Of a stretch of 64,000 nucleotides of DNA, positions 52,387 to 60,737 are shown one piece after another. The stretch is from NCBI RefSeq assembly GCF_900143205.1, contig NZ_FRDH01000013.1, forward strand, positions 1 through 64,000. The letters are read 5' to 3'. The DNA is from Butyrivibrio hungatei DSM 14810. Lineage in GTDB: Bacteria; Bacillota; Clostridia; Lachnospirales; Lachnospiraceae. The notes under the pieces are model-generated. The model worked only from the letters and a program-made list of their open reading frames with translations. It was not told the DNA's origin and searched no databases. The position numbers and the translations under genes were made by a program. Within the stretch, counting starts at the first letter, position 1. The number at the start of each line of letters is the position of its first letter.

Positions 52387-52794
52387 TTACCTGCAAATTT
52401 TATTTTTTCCCGGTTGCAGGTAACTCTCCGCCAGCCTTAGCACATATTTGCTAGAAAACCTTTACCTGCAAGTTTTATTTCTTCCCGAATGCAGGTAACT
52501 CCCCGCATGCCTTAGCATAAATTTGCTCAAAATCCTTACCTGCAAGTCTTATTTTTTCCCGGATGCAGGTAACTCTCCGCAACTCTATACCTAAATTTGC
52601 TCAAAATCCTTACCTGCAAATCTTACTTTTTCCCGGATGCAGGTAACTCTCCGCTAGTCTATACCTAAATTTGCTCAAAATCCTTACCTGCAAGTCTTAT
52701 TTTTTCCCGGATGCAGGTAACTCTCCGCAACTCTATACCTAAATTTGCTCAAAATCCTTACCTGCAAATTTATTTTTTACCCGGTTGCAGGTAA
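52387..52794. repeat. Six tandem 74-bp units, each with a TTACCTGCA/TGCAGGTAA hairpin
   Basis: TTACCTGCA starts at 52387, 52462, 52536, 52610, 52684 and 52758 (period 75, then 74). In every unit TGCAGGTAA returns about 28 nt later, giving a 9-10 bp stem around a loop of T run plus CCCGG. Spacers contain CTCTCCGC, a variable patch and AAATTTGCTCAAAATCC. The middle units are nearly identical and the outer ones diverge, and the last ends at the hairpin with no spacer. Confidence 0.95.
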
Positions 52795-52797
52795 AAT

Positions 52798-52859
52798 GAG
52801 CCACAACCTCCGTCCCTAGGGCTCAAAAAATGGACCACTAACCCCGTCCCCCAGGTCCA
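52798..52859. repeat. Two REP-like palindromes with a shared CCGTCCC core
   Basis: GAGCC...GGCTC (52798-52824) and TGGACC...GGTCCA (52831-52859) are adjacent hairpins. Their stems differ, but both enclose CCGTCCC (52810-52816, 52844-52850), the GGGACGG core seen in Firmicute REP-type elements mobilised by Y1 (RAYT) transposases. No such transposase gene is in the window. Confidence 0.7.
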
Positions 52860-52892
52860 CTTCCTGCTTTCACAATAGTTCATGTAGCCTAT

Positions 52893-53047
52893 AGTTTGCA
52901 ATGGGGGTGTGGGTTTACAAATCAATTCACGGTCTTTAAATTCGTCGGTACTTAGGTGATGTTCTTTATCACCTTAGTACCGCTACGAATTTAACGAAGC
53001 GGAAGCGTCCGTGAAGTGGTTTGTAAACCACAACCCCATTGCAAACT
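52893..53047 (+). repeat. Long imperfect hairpin repeat, copy C
   Basis: About 155 nt. AGTTTGCAATGGGG (52893-52906) pairs with CCCCATTGCAAACT (53034-53047), then GGTTTACAA with TTGTAAACC, and the apical stem GGTACTTAGGTGAT with ATCACCTTAGTACC. Bulge motif AAGCGGAAGCGTCC at 52997-53010 on the 3' arm, opposite GGTCT. It ends 11 nt before the udk stop codon. Confidence 0.87.
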
Positions 53048-53058
53048 AGCGTGCTTCC

Positions 53059-53676
53059 TCAATCCATCATGTGCTTCAAGTGTTCCTCGAGGATTGTGAT
53101 ACCCGTGATGTTCTCGCCGCCGCGAGGGATGATGATGTCAGCATACTTCTTGCTTGGCTCTACGAACTGCTCGTGCATTGGCTTAACAGTCTCAATGTAC
53201 TGAGTAAGGATTGAATCAATGCTTCTTGCACGCTCCACCATGTCGCGTCTGATACGGCGAAGTAATCTCTCGTCAGCGTCAGTCTCAACAAATACCTTGA
53301 TATCCATCAGATCTCTAAGCTCTTTATTTTCAAGGATCATGAATCCCTCAATAATGATGAGCTTCTTGGGCACGATGTGCACTGTAGCATCAGATCTGTT
53401 GTGAATAGTGTAGTCATAAACCGGCATATCAATTGCTTCGTTGTTCTTGAGCTTCTTGATATCCTCGATCATAAGGGCAGTATCGAATGCCTCTGGATGA
53501 TCGTAGTTAAGTCTTGATCTGTCTTCGTAAGAAAGATCATTGTGTGCCTTGTAATATGAATCATGGCTGATGACAACAATATCATCTCCAAATTTCTCTT
53601 TGATCATGCGAACGATCGTAGTCTTACCAGATGCTGTTCCTCCCGCAATTCCTACTATTGTTACCTTATCGTTCAT
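53059..53676 (-). CDS. udk: Uridine kinase
   Basis: About 205 residues. The P-loop GIAGGTASGKTTIV lies at about 8-21, followed by ISHDSYYKAHNDL, NYDHPEAFDT, PVYDYTIHNRS and RRIRRDMVERARS, all typical of uridine/cytidine kinase, which makes UMP and CMP from nucleosides and GTP/ATP. The ATG at 53676 has GGAGG 5 nt upstream and overlaps the preceding gene by 11 nt; the frame's earlier codons to 53736 are not favoured. A salvage enzyme inside a glycan locus may simply ride on the transcript. Confidence 0.95.
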   Translation of the reverse strand: MNDKVTIVGIAGGTASGKTTIVRMIKEKFGDDIVVISHDSYYKAHNDLSYEDRSRLNYDHPEAFDTALMIEDIKKLKNNEAIDMPVYDYTIHNRSDATVHIVPKKLIIIEGFMILENKELRDLMDIKVFVETDADERLLRRIRRDMVERARSIDSILTQYIETVKPMHEQFVEPSKKYADIIIPRGGENITGITILEEHLKHMMD

Positions 53677-55153
53677 AATTACCTCCATATGATCTGTAAT
53701 AATCGTGAGAAAGGATCTCACCTGTCTCACTGTCAAATATTATAAGCTGAATATCTTCAGCAGCATGTCCATCATCGTACAAGTAGTTTGTATCTTCATC
53801 GTCGACAGGACTTAAGATTCTATAGTACTTCTCTACAAATCTATAGTAGAGATTGCCCATAGATGTTGGAACGCTCTCCAGGATCTCGCCTCCTTTAGCG
53901 TCGTAGACCTTGCCTGAAGCACCGTCTTTGATAACGATATAAGCACTGTTATCAGTTGAAACTTTGCCTGTCTCAGCCACATCATCAATGATATGCATCA
54001 TGGCTACATCGTGATATACACCAGAATCCTCGTTTACATAGAGGATAAAGCTGTATCCATCAAGCTTTAAAAGATTGAGCTTAACATAGAGATTGTCCTC
54101 ATCAAGAACCATGTCATCAAGCTCAGCCTGAAACTTCTCGGCATTATCTTCCCAATGTGAATATTCAGGATCTCCTCTGTGGTCAATAAGGTCTCCTGTA
54201 TTAGAAAGCCACTCTCCCATATAATCTGTAACCTTTGTAGCTCCGGTTACATTCAAGTGTCCGTGGTCATTCAGATCAGAATAAAGATCTACCACATCAA
54301 GTTCCAGCATATTCAAAAATGGAACATCGTACTCAGCTGCGATCTCGCCTGCCTTAACAGCTGCTGCCTTGTCACCGGTCTCAGCTGCAAATGGATAATA
54401 GGTCACTACTACGCCGATTCCCTTATCCTGGCACAGCTCGATGATCTTCCTTAAGTACTCACATCCAACTGTATCCTCTGTCAAATAGTCTCCCTCTGTA
54501 GCCTCAGGATGCATAGGAGGATCGATCTCAACCTTATATCTCATCTCTCCGCCAAAGAGCTGATTTCTGTCAGCAGTTCCAGTAAGAGTCTTGAAATCAT
54601 TGGCTGTTAAGTTCTGCCATCTATTGTGATAAACAATAAAGTCGTAGAGGAACTCATTCTTTGTCTTTTCATCAGAAATAAGATCATCAATAGCCTTAAC
54701 CTTAAGGTCATTGTATGGCCAAACATCCATATTTAAGTGAAGCTGCTCGACAGAGGTGTTGATGTCATCATCCTCGTACTCTTCTCTGTCATCAAGATAC
54801 TTGACATTCTTCTCGATCATGTAGGTATCAACTACAACCCACTCAGGAGTCATATACTCAAGACTCTCCCTAAGCTCCCAATAGGTTGCCTGAAGAAGTG
54901 AACCGTGTCCGCCCATGTTGTAGGATGTGTATCCATAATCGTCATAAAGAACTACCGGATTGATGGCATTTATTACATGAGATGAACCGATGAAAAGAAC
55001 ATCAATATGTCCTTTCTTAGATTCACTCAAAAAATCTGCATACTTATAATCAGAGTCCTTGCGCCTGAGTACCACTGTTGACGCAAAGATGCATCCGCCA
55101 AGTATCAAAAGAAATATTACAATTTTAATAGTGTTAAAAATAGTCTTTTTCAT
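53666..55153 (-). CDS. Membrane-anchored SGNH-fold protein, partner of MBOAT module 2
   Basis: A 495-residue protein with one N-terminal helix (about 9-28). IDVLFIGSSHVINAI near 50-64 gives the Ser block, LNMLELDVVDLYSDLN and HGHLNVTGATKVTDYM near 290-310 the Asp/His block. The plan is that of DltD/AlgJ-type partners that complete O-acylation outside the cell. A second extracytoplasmic region of about 150 residues follows. The MBOAT gene lies 15 nt upstream. Confidence 0.78.
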   Translation of the reverse strand: MKKTIFNTIKIVIFLLILGGCIFASTVVLRRKDSDYKYADFLSESKKGHIDVLFIGSSHVINAINPVVLYDDYGYTSYNMGGHGSLLQATYWELRESLEYMTPEWVVVDTYMIEKNVKYLDDREEYEDDDINTSVEQLHLNMDVWPYNDLKVKAIDDLISDEKTKNEFLYDFIVYHNRWQNLTANDFKTLTGTADRNQLFGGEMRYKVEIDPPMHPEATEGDYLTEDTVGCEYLRKIIELCQDKGIGVVVTYYPFAAETGDKAAAVKAGEIAAEYDVPFLNMLELDVVDLYSDLNDHGHLNVTGATKVTDYMGEWLSNTGDLIDHRGDPEYSHWEDNAEKFQAELDDMVLDEDNLYVKLNLLKLDGYSFILYVNEDSGVYHDVAMMHIIDDVAETGKVSTDNSAYIVIKDGASGKVYDAKGGEILESVPTSMGNLYYRFVEKYYRILSPVDDEDTNYLYDDGHAAEDIQLIIFDSETGEILSHDYYRSYGGNYER

Positions 55154-55168
55154 TAAGTTTTCCCATCA

Positions 55169-56629
55169 TCAAAACTGCTGATAAATAAAGCTTCCTGCGT
55201 CGTATCCAGGTCCCCAGATTCCAAGGATCAGGATAATAAGTACTCCAACAAGTCCGATCAGATAACGAACCCAGATTCCCTGACTCATTATCTTTTCCCT
55301 TACAATAATTCCGTAGTAGTTTGCAATGTCAACCAGGATAACCAGCATTATTCCAAGGATCGCAACTAGGAAATCCAGTCTTGTAAGGCCGTATGAATAA
55401 AGGCTCTGGTCCATGATCTGCCATGGAGTGAATACCAAACTATTCTTTATAACCGCAAAAGCCTGTGCCATACTGGATGCTCTAAAGAACACCCACGCAT
55501 AATTCACAAGAAGGAACGTAACAACAATCTTAATGAGCCTGTGTGAAAAAGCTCTTCTCTCAACCTTGAAGGTATCTACAAGGAAGTCTCTGACAGGTCT
55601 TAAAAGATATCCTATAACCTGATATACTCCGTGTAAAAATCCCCAGAATACAAAGGTCCAGGCAGCTCCATGCCAAAGTCCTGAAACTGCAAATACGATA
55701 AGGACATTCAGGTACTTACGAACGGTGCCTTTTCTGTTACCTCCAAGTGGAATATAGAGATAATCTCTAAACCAGGTACTAAGAGATATGTGCCATCTTC
55801 TCCAGAATTCAGCAATACTTCCGGAAAGATATGGACTTTCAAAGTTCTTCATAACGTCAATTCCCAGAATCCTTGCCATACCGATAGCAATGTGGGAATA
55901 TCCTGCAAAGTCGCAGTAGATCTCAAATGTGTAAAAGATAGTAGCCATAAATGCTGTAAATCCCACAGCACCGGCTGGATTACTATAAACTCCCGCAACG
56001 TAGATAGAAAGCCTGTCTGCAATCACCATCTTAAGGAAATATCCCCATAACATCTGGAATAATCCATCACGAAGCCTATCGTAATCAACAGTAAGGGGAT
56101 AAGTAAACTGTGGAAGCATCTTCCCAGCTCTTTCAATAGGTCCTGACAGGATCTGTGGAAAGAATGAAACAAAAAGTGCATACTTTACCACATTCCTCTC
56201 AGCCTGAATATCTTCCCTGTAAACGTCTATGAGATATCCGATTGCTTTTAACATATAAAAAGAGATACCGGTTACCGCAAGAAGCTTGATAGCGCTATCT
56301 GAAGCATCGCCGCCTGTAAGCCCCTTAAAGGTACCAACAATAAATCCAAGGTACTTAAAGACTACCAGTGTTCCAATAGTCAGAACCAGTGAACCTGTCA
56401 GCACCAGCTTTCTCTTGCCTTCATCACTTTTTCCCATCAAAAGAGCTGCACCATAAGTCAGCAGGATAACTGCCGCAAGGACTATGGTACTTCCCAGATC
56501 TATGCTGCCATAGAAGCAGATACTGGTCACAAAGAGCCAGATATATCTGAACTTCCTTGGAATGACAAAGTTAAATAATACTACAACCGGTAAGAATATG
56601 AAAAAGTACAGGGAAATAAAACTACTCAT
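55169..56629 (-). CDS. MBOAT-family O-acyltransferase, module 2
   Basis: A 486-residue polytopic protein with YCDFAGYSHIAIGMARI, EFWRRWHISLSTWFRDYLYIPLGGNRKG and the His region VSGLWHGAAWTFVFWG, the complete AlgI/DltB/PatA core. It should deliver acetyl or another acyl group to the outer face. Its start overlaps the stop of the GT2 gene by 8 nt, and the SGNH partner follows. It is distinct in sequence from the MBOAT at 46791-48350. Confidence 0.92.
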   Translation of the reverse strand: MSSFISLYFFIFLPVVVLFNFVIPRKFRYIWLFVTSICFYGSIDLGSTIVLAAVILLTYGAALLMGKSDEGKRKLVLTGSLVLTIGTLVVFKYLGFIVGTFKGLTGGDASDSAIKLLAVTGISFYMLKAIGYLIDVYREDIQAERNVVKYALFVSFFPQILSGPIERAGKMLPQFTYPLTVDYDRLRDGLFQMLWGYFLKMVIADRLSIYVAGVYSNPAGAVGFTAFMATIFYTFEIYCDFAGYSHIAIGMARILGIDVMKNFESPYLSGSIAEFWRRWHISLSTWFRDYLYIPLGGNRKGTVRKYLNVLIVFAVSGLWHGAAWTFVFWGFLHGVYQVIGYLLRPVRDFLVDTFKVERRAFSHRLIKIVVTFLLVNYAWVFFRASSMAQAFAVIKNSLVFTPWQIMDQSLYSYGLTRLDFLVAILGIMLVILVDIANYYGIIVREKIMSQGIWVRYLIGLVGVLIILILGIWGPGYDAGSFIYQQF

Positions 56630-57566
56630 CGAAATTTATTCTCTTTTCTTCTACAACTATTGGTCTGCCGATTACTCGTGTATTGATATTAAGGATGTAT
56701 TCACCCATAAGTCCGATAAAAAACAGCTGTATAGCGCCGATAAGGAACATACCAATGATCATTGGTGCATAACCTGCGTGGAAGCTATACCAGTGTGTGA
56801 GCTTAAGTATAAGGTATACAAAAGCCACAATTATATCTATAAGTGCGCAGATAAAGCCTGCAAAGGTACAAAGACGAAGTCCAACCTTAGTGTATGATGT
56901 AATGCTGAGCATTGCTGCATCATAGAGGGTATAGAAGTTATTGTGGGTCTTGCCTGCTCTACGCTGTGGCTGCTCGTACTCAACTGTTGTCATGTTAAAG
57001 CCTTCACCGTACTCAGCAACAATTCCTCTGATAAATGGAATTGGGTCATCAAGCTGTCTAAGGAGCTGGATGAAGGTCTTGTCATAAAGTCCAAATCCTG
57101 TAAAGTGCTCGATCATGCGAACACTGGACATGTTCTTGATAGTCTTGTAATACATGGTTCTAAGGAAATAGATAAACCCGTTTTCCTTACTTGAAGACTT
57201 AACACCACTAACGATCTTGTGGCCTTCCTCCCACTTTTTTACAAAAACAGGAATGAGCTCAACCGGATCCTGAAAGTCTGCGCAGATAGGAATAACACAG
57301 TCTCCATCAAGAGAGCACATGCCGTGGAATGGAGAGTTAAACTGTCCAAAGTTAGTAACGTTAAAGATTGCCTTGATCTTCTTGTTGCCTTCACAGATCT
57401 TCTCAATCTTGTCTCTTGTTCCATCAGTTGATGCGTTGTCGATAAATACGATCTCGTAATCATACTGTGGAAGCTCTGTCTTTAATACATTTTCTGCTGC
57501 TGCAGATATTCCCTCTACATTTTCACTTTCATTAAAGCAGGGAATCAAAATACTGATCTTTTTCAT
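56622..57566 (-). CDS. GT2 polyprenyl-phosphate glycosyltransferase (GtrB/DPM-like)
   Basis: A 314-residue protein. Cytoplasmic GT-A domain: ISILIPCFNESENVEGI, IVFIDNASTDGTRDKI, ICADFQDPVELIPVFV (D-x-D type, near 95-110) and FTGFGLYDKTFIQLL; then two membrane helices (about 230-252 and 265-290) and a short tail. Such enzymes attach a sugar to undecaprenyl phosphate for use by a GT-C enzyme outside. GAGGATTATT precedes the ATG. A GC-rich hairpin separates it from the FAD oxidoreductase upstream. Confidence 0.9.
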   Translation of the reverse strand: MKKISILIPCFNESENVEGISAAAENVLKTELPQYDYEIVFIDNASTDGTRDKIEKICEGNKKIKAIFNVTNFGQFNSPFHGMCSLDGDCVIPICADFQDPVELIPVFVKKWEEGHKIVSGVKSSSKENGFIYFLRTMYYKTIKNMSSVRMIEHFTGFGLYDKTFIQLLRQLDDPIPFIRGIVAEYGEGFNMTTVEYEQPQRRAGKTHNNFYTLYDAAMLSITSYTKVGLRLCTFAGFICALIDIIVAFVYLILKLTHWYSFHAGYAPMIIGMFLIGAIQLFFIGLMGEYILNINTRVIGRPIVVEEKRINFDE

Positions 57567-57589
57567 AATAATCCTCTAAAACATAACTA

Positions 57590-57615
57590 ATGCGGTGCGA
57601 TAACACGCACCGCAT
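57590..57615 (-). terminator. GC-rich hairpin between FAD oxidoreductase and GT2
   Basis: ATGCGGTGCG pairs with CGCACCGCAT around a 6-nt loop, a near-perfect 10-bp stem. The minus strand after it reads TTAGTTATGTTTT, a poor T run, so it may be a weak terminator, a processing site or an RNA-stabilising stem. Confidence 0.6.
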
Positions 57616-57636
57616 AAACTTACTAAATTCAAAAAC

Positions 57637-59214
57637 TTAATCTACCTGAACTTCATCTGAAACTTCTTCAGTTGTTTCATGGTATTCTTTTTCTGTGTTG
57701 ACATTCCAAATGTTGCTGCGGTCTGTCTCGCCACTCAAGATGTTCTTAACAGTCTCAAAAGATGTGCACATTGAGTGGTCAATATTGTTGTAACGGTGCT
57801 GTCCATTACGTCCTACACAATAGAGGTTGTCAATCGTGTTGAGGTAATCAACAAGCTTGTCCATTTCAGCATATGTATCAAAGTAAGCAGGATATGCCTT
57901 CTTAACTCTTTCCATGTGATAATCAAGAACTTCATCAGGGCTGTTTATAAGCTTAAGTGTAACCATCTCATCGATAGCCATCTTAGCAAACTCATCTTCA
58001 GTCATGTTCCACATTGAATCACCTTCAAAGCAGAAGTACTCAAGACCTACCCATACTGTGTTCTCAAGGTCTTTTACCAGATAAGGAGACCAGTTATTGT
58101 AGATCTGGAATCTACCCATCTTAACTGTTCTGTCCTGAACGTATACCCAGTTATCTGGAACGATGCCGCCCATAGTCTTGAGCTTGGTCTTGTTCTCAAG
58201 GTTAAGCTTAGGAACCAGAACACCAAGTGTCATGTAATCTCTGTAAGGAAGACCCTTAGCAATTCTAAGTGGATCTGCAGGAACATCATTCATACCCTCT
58301 ACAAGGTCCTTAACAGGCATTGAGCTGATGAAGATATCACCTTCGATCTCCATCTCACTGCCATCCATGAGATATGTGATACCAACGATGTGATCGCCCT
58401 TCTTACGGATCTTGGTAACTTTAGCATTCATAACGATAGTTCCGCCAAGCTCCTTGATCTGCTGAGCTGTTACTTCCCAGAGCTGACCAGGTCCAAGCTT
58501 TGGATAATGGAACTCTTCGATAAGTGAAGTCTCTACCTTGCCGTCCTTGTTGCCGTGCTTCTTGTTAAGAGCATTCTTGAGAACTGCCATGATAGACACA
58601 CCCTTAACTCTCTGAGCGCCCCATGAAGGATCGATCTCAGATGGGTGTCTGCCCCAAAGATTCTCTGTGTAGTACTCAAAGAACATTGAGTAAAGCTTCT
58701 TACCAAATCTGTTAACGTAAAAATCTTCAAGAGACTTCTCTTCTCTCTTGTGGATCATAGCCCCAAGATATGAAAAGCCACATGCTATAGTCTTAAGAAG
58801 TCCCATATTCTTGAAGGTCTCAACCTTAAGAGATATAGGATAATCATAGAACTTGCGGTCAAAGAAGATTCTGGATACACGATTACGCTTCAGCATAACC
58901 TTGTCAGTCTTCTCAGGATCTGGTCCGCCATCAGCCAGCTCCATCTGTCTCTCTAACGCAATGTCATCGTATGCAGGCTTGCCCTGAAGTGGAAGCATCT
59001 TTTCCCACCACTCGTTTACCTCTGGAACCTTGGAAAAGAATCTGTGTCCTCCCATGTCCATACGATTTCCCTTGTAATTTACAGTCCTGGAAATACCACC
59101 AAAAGCTGCTGTCTCCTCAAAAACCACCACCTGATAGTCCTTAGATTTAGACAAAAGCTCATATGCTGCAGTTAAACCTGCAGGACCTGCCCCAATTATT
59201 ACAACCTTTTTCAT
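57637..59214 (-). CDS. FAD-dependent amine-oxidase-fold oxidoreductase
   Basis: A 525-residue flavoprotein. [17 protein letters not shown] at 4-20 and [22 protein letters not shown] near 38-60 bind FAD as in UDP-galactopyranose mutase and protoporphyrinogen-oxidase/phytoene-desaturase-type enzymes; [17 protein letters not shown] near 478-494 is the C-terminal FAD contact. Too long for a typical UDP-galactopyranose mutase and lacking its hallmark motifs as far as I can see. It has its own promoter (59257-59285). Neighbouring GtrB-like GT2 and MBOAT suggest a sugar or polyprenol substrate. The reaction is unknown. Confidence 0.85.
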   Translation of the reverse strand: MKKVVIIGAGPAGLTAAYELLSKSKDYQVVVFEETAAFGGISRTVNYKGNRMDMGGHRFFSKVPEVNEWWEKMLPLQGKPAYDDIALERQMELADGGPDPEKTDKVMLKRNRVSRIFFDRKFYDYPISLKVETFKNMGLLKTIACGFSYLGAMIHKREEKSLEDFYVNRFGKKLYSMFFEYYTENLWGRHPSEIDPSWGAQRVKGVSIMAVLKNALNKKHGNKDGKVETSLIEEFHYPKLGPGQLWEVTAQQIKELGGTIVMNAKVTKIRKKGDHIVGITYLMDGSEMEIEGDIFISSMPVKDLVEGMNDVPADPLRIAKGLPYRDYMTLGVLVPKLNLENKTKLKTMGGIVPDNWVYVQDRTVKMGRFQIYNNWSPYLVKDLENTVWVGLEYFCFEGDSMWNMTEDEFAKMAIDEMVTLKLINSPDEVLDYHMERVKKAYPAYFDTYAEMDKLVDYLNTIDNLYCVGRNGQHRYNNIDHSMCTSFETVKNILSGETDRSNIWNVNTEKEYHETTEEVSDEVQVD

Positions 59215-59256
59215 TCCTTTATCCTCAATCGTAAATTAATCTTTTCAAACATAAGT

Positions 59257-59285
59257 AGTATACCTTATATAAAGACATTGTTCAA
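59257..59285 (-). promoter_or_regulatory. Sigma-A promoter of the FAD oxidoreductase operon
   Basis: Minus-strand TTGAAC (59280-59285), 17-nt spacer, TATACT (59257-59262), 43 nt before the ATG and just after the upstream terminator. Confidence 0.8.
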
Positions 59286-59310
59286 ATTTTAGTACACTAC
59301 CAAAGCAAAA

Positions 59311-59348
59311 TAAAAACCTGCTCCCATGTTTTCTGATGGAAGCAGGTT
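59311..59348 (-). terminator. Rho-independent terminator after the SGNH lipoprotein
   Basis: AACCTGCTTCCAT/ATGGGAGCAGGTT with loop CAGAAAAC, followed on the minus strand by TTTATTTTG. It closes the lipoprotein transcript 28 nt after its stop codon. Confidence 0.88.
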
Positions 59349-59375
59349 AAATACCAAAAATTTTAGGTTGTGGAC

Positions 59376-60608
59376 TTACTGTTGCTGCTGTTCCTGGGCT
59401 GACTCATTTGCTGCCTCTACAGATGAAGCATCAATTTCCTCCTGAGTTACAGGTGGTGCAAGAAGATACTCGCCGTTCTGCATCTTGGCCCAAGCTTCTG
59501 GATAATACTGCTGCATAAGATCATGTCTGAATCTGAAGTACTCATCAGGATCGAAATTAGCAATTTCGATGTTATCACGCTCAAGGTAAGCGTATGGTTC
59601 ATAGCCTTCGTAGAAATTAGGGATATGAGCAAGAAGTCTTGCAAATATCTGTCTACCTGTAAGTGTAAGGTGAACACCATCTATAAGGTACTGCTCAGCA
59701 GTATCAAGATAAAGATCTGAGTGCTCTCTGAACATTCCGTCAAAGTCGATGCATCCCTCATCCTCAGAAACATTCTTGGCCTTCTTGGCGTAATCAGCAA
59801 GTGTGCCATATCCGTTACTTACAACATATGTATCACCGATAAATGCATCGTTTGTATCCTTGTAGATTCCATAGAATGGAGTCATGATAATGATCTTGGC
59901 ATCAGGGCTCATCTTCTTTAAGATATCAATACCTGCGCACATAGCATCATAATATGCATGAATTCTGTTGTCTCCATCATACTGGGTGTAATCGATAGGG
60001 TTGCCGCTAAAGAAATCGTTGGCACCATACTCGATAACATAGTAATCAACCTTTGCAGGATCGATCTTGTTCATAGTCTCAAGAACTTCCGGATGGCTTG
60101 CAAGAACTGCATTTCTATCTGCCTGTCCTGAGTATGCATAAGCCATACCGATGAAGCTATCTGAATTCATAGTAGCTGGATCAACTGATGATGATGAAGC
60201 CTCAAGAGCTGCTGTAGTACCACCAATACCAAGGTTATAAACTACTGAATGAGGAACTCTTTGAGAAACAAGTGAAGGGATATCTGTTCCATCTCCTCTT
60301 CCGCTTGCCATCTGGCTATCTCCAAAGAATACCATAACTGTCTGATCTTCATCAGCCGCTACCTGCTTATCAACTGTTGATGTAGAAGCAGAAGCGCTTG
60401 ACTCTTCAAAAGTAGGCTCTGCAAGACCTTCCATAACTACGATTGAGCTAACTGAAGCTGCATCATCCTCTGCAGAATCTTCATTAGAAGCCTCATCTCC
60501 CACATACTCATTTGCTGTCTGAACATCATTATTCTTAAGGCCGCAACCAGATACCATTATTGTAATTGTTGAAATAACTGCTATTGCAGCCATTAGTTTT
60601 CTTTTCAT
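59376..60608 (-). CDS. SGNH/GDSL-type lipoprotein esterase or acyltransferase
   Basis: About 410 residues. A lipoprotein signal (MKRKLMAAIAVISTITIMVS with lipobox VSGC, Cys about 22) precedes an acidic Ser-rich spacer and an SGNH domain with all blocks: VFFGDSQMASGRGD (Ser), LGIGGTTA, IEYGANDFF (Asn) and LIDGVHLTLTG (Asp/His). The start at 60608 has GGAGG upstream; a TTG 7 codons earlier would place that site inside the gene. It ends in a Gln-rich tail (ESAQEQQQQ). It probably removes or transfers acyl groups on the surface polymer. Confidence 0.88.
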   Translation of the reverse strand: MKRKLMAAIAVISTITIMVSGCGLKNNDVQTANEYVGDEASNEDSAEDDAASVSSIVVMEGLAEPTFEESSASASTSTVDKQVAADEDQTVMVFFGDSQMASGRGDGTDIPSLVSQRVPHSVVYNLGIGGTTAALEASSSSVDPATMNSDSFIGMAYAYSGQADRNAVLASHPEVLETMNKIDPAKVDYYVIEYGANDFFSGNPIDYTQYDGDNRIHAYYDAMCAGIDILKKMSPDAKIIIMTPFYGIYKDTNDAFIGDTYVVSNGYGTLADYAKKAKNVSEDEGCIDFDGMFREHSDLYLDTAEQYLIDGVHLTLTGRQIFARLLAHIPNFYEGYEPYAYLERDNIEIANFDPDEYFRFRHDLMQQYYPEAWAKMQNGEYLLAPPVTQEEIDASSVEAANESAQEQQQQ

Positions 60609-60698
60609 CCTTTTAATTCCTCCTAACAAAACTCATTCTACCACTTGTTTCGGATTTGGAAATAGAAAAGCAAAAAAATTAAGGAAATCTGCTGTTAA

Positions 60699-60717
60699 TC
60701 TTAAGAAAGTCTTAAGA
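60699..60717 (-). promoter_or_regulatory. Direct-repeat box upstream of the SGNH lipoprotein
   Basis: TCTTAAGAA occurs twice at an 11-bp period (CTTAAG cores at 60700-60705 and 60711-60716), a spacing typical of OmpR/PhoB-class response-regulator sites. A weak candidate promoter (-10 TAGAAT near 60636-60641) follows without a good -35, as expected for activator-dependent transcription. Confidence 0.45.
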
Positions 60718-60737
60718 AGTTAACACTATTTCGATAA

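Noticed and set aside
52387..52794. CRISPR array
   Set aside because: The spacers between hairpins are nearly identical from unit to unit and no cas genes are nearby, so this is a tandem repeat and not a CRISPR.
57637..59214. UDP-galactopyranose mutase
   Set aside because: FAD-binding start is similar, but the protein is about 130 residues longer and I could not find the usual UGM active-site blocks.
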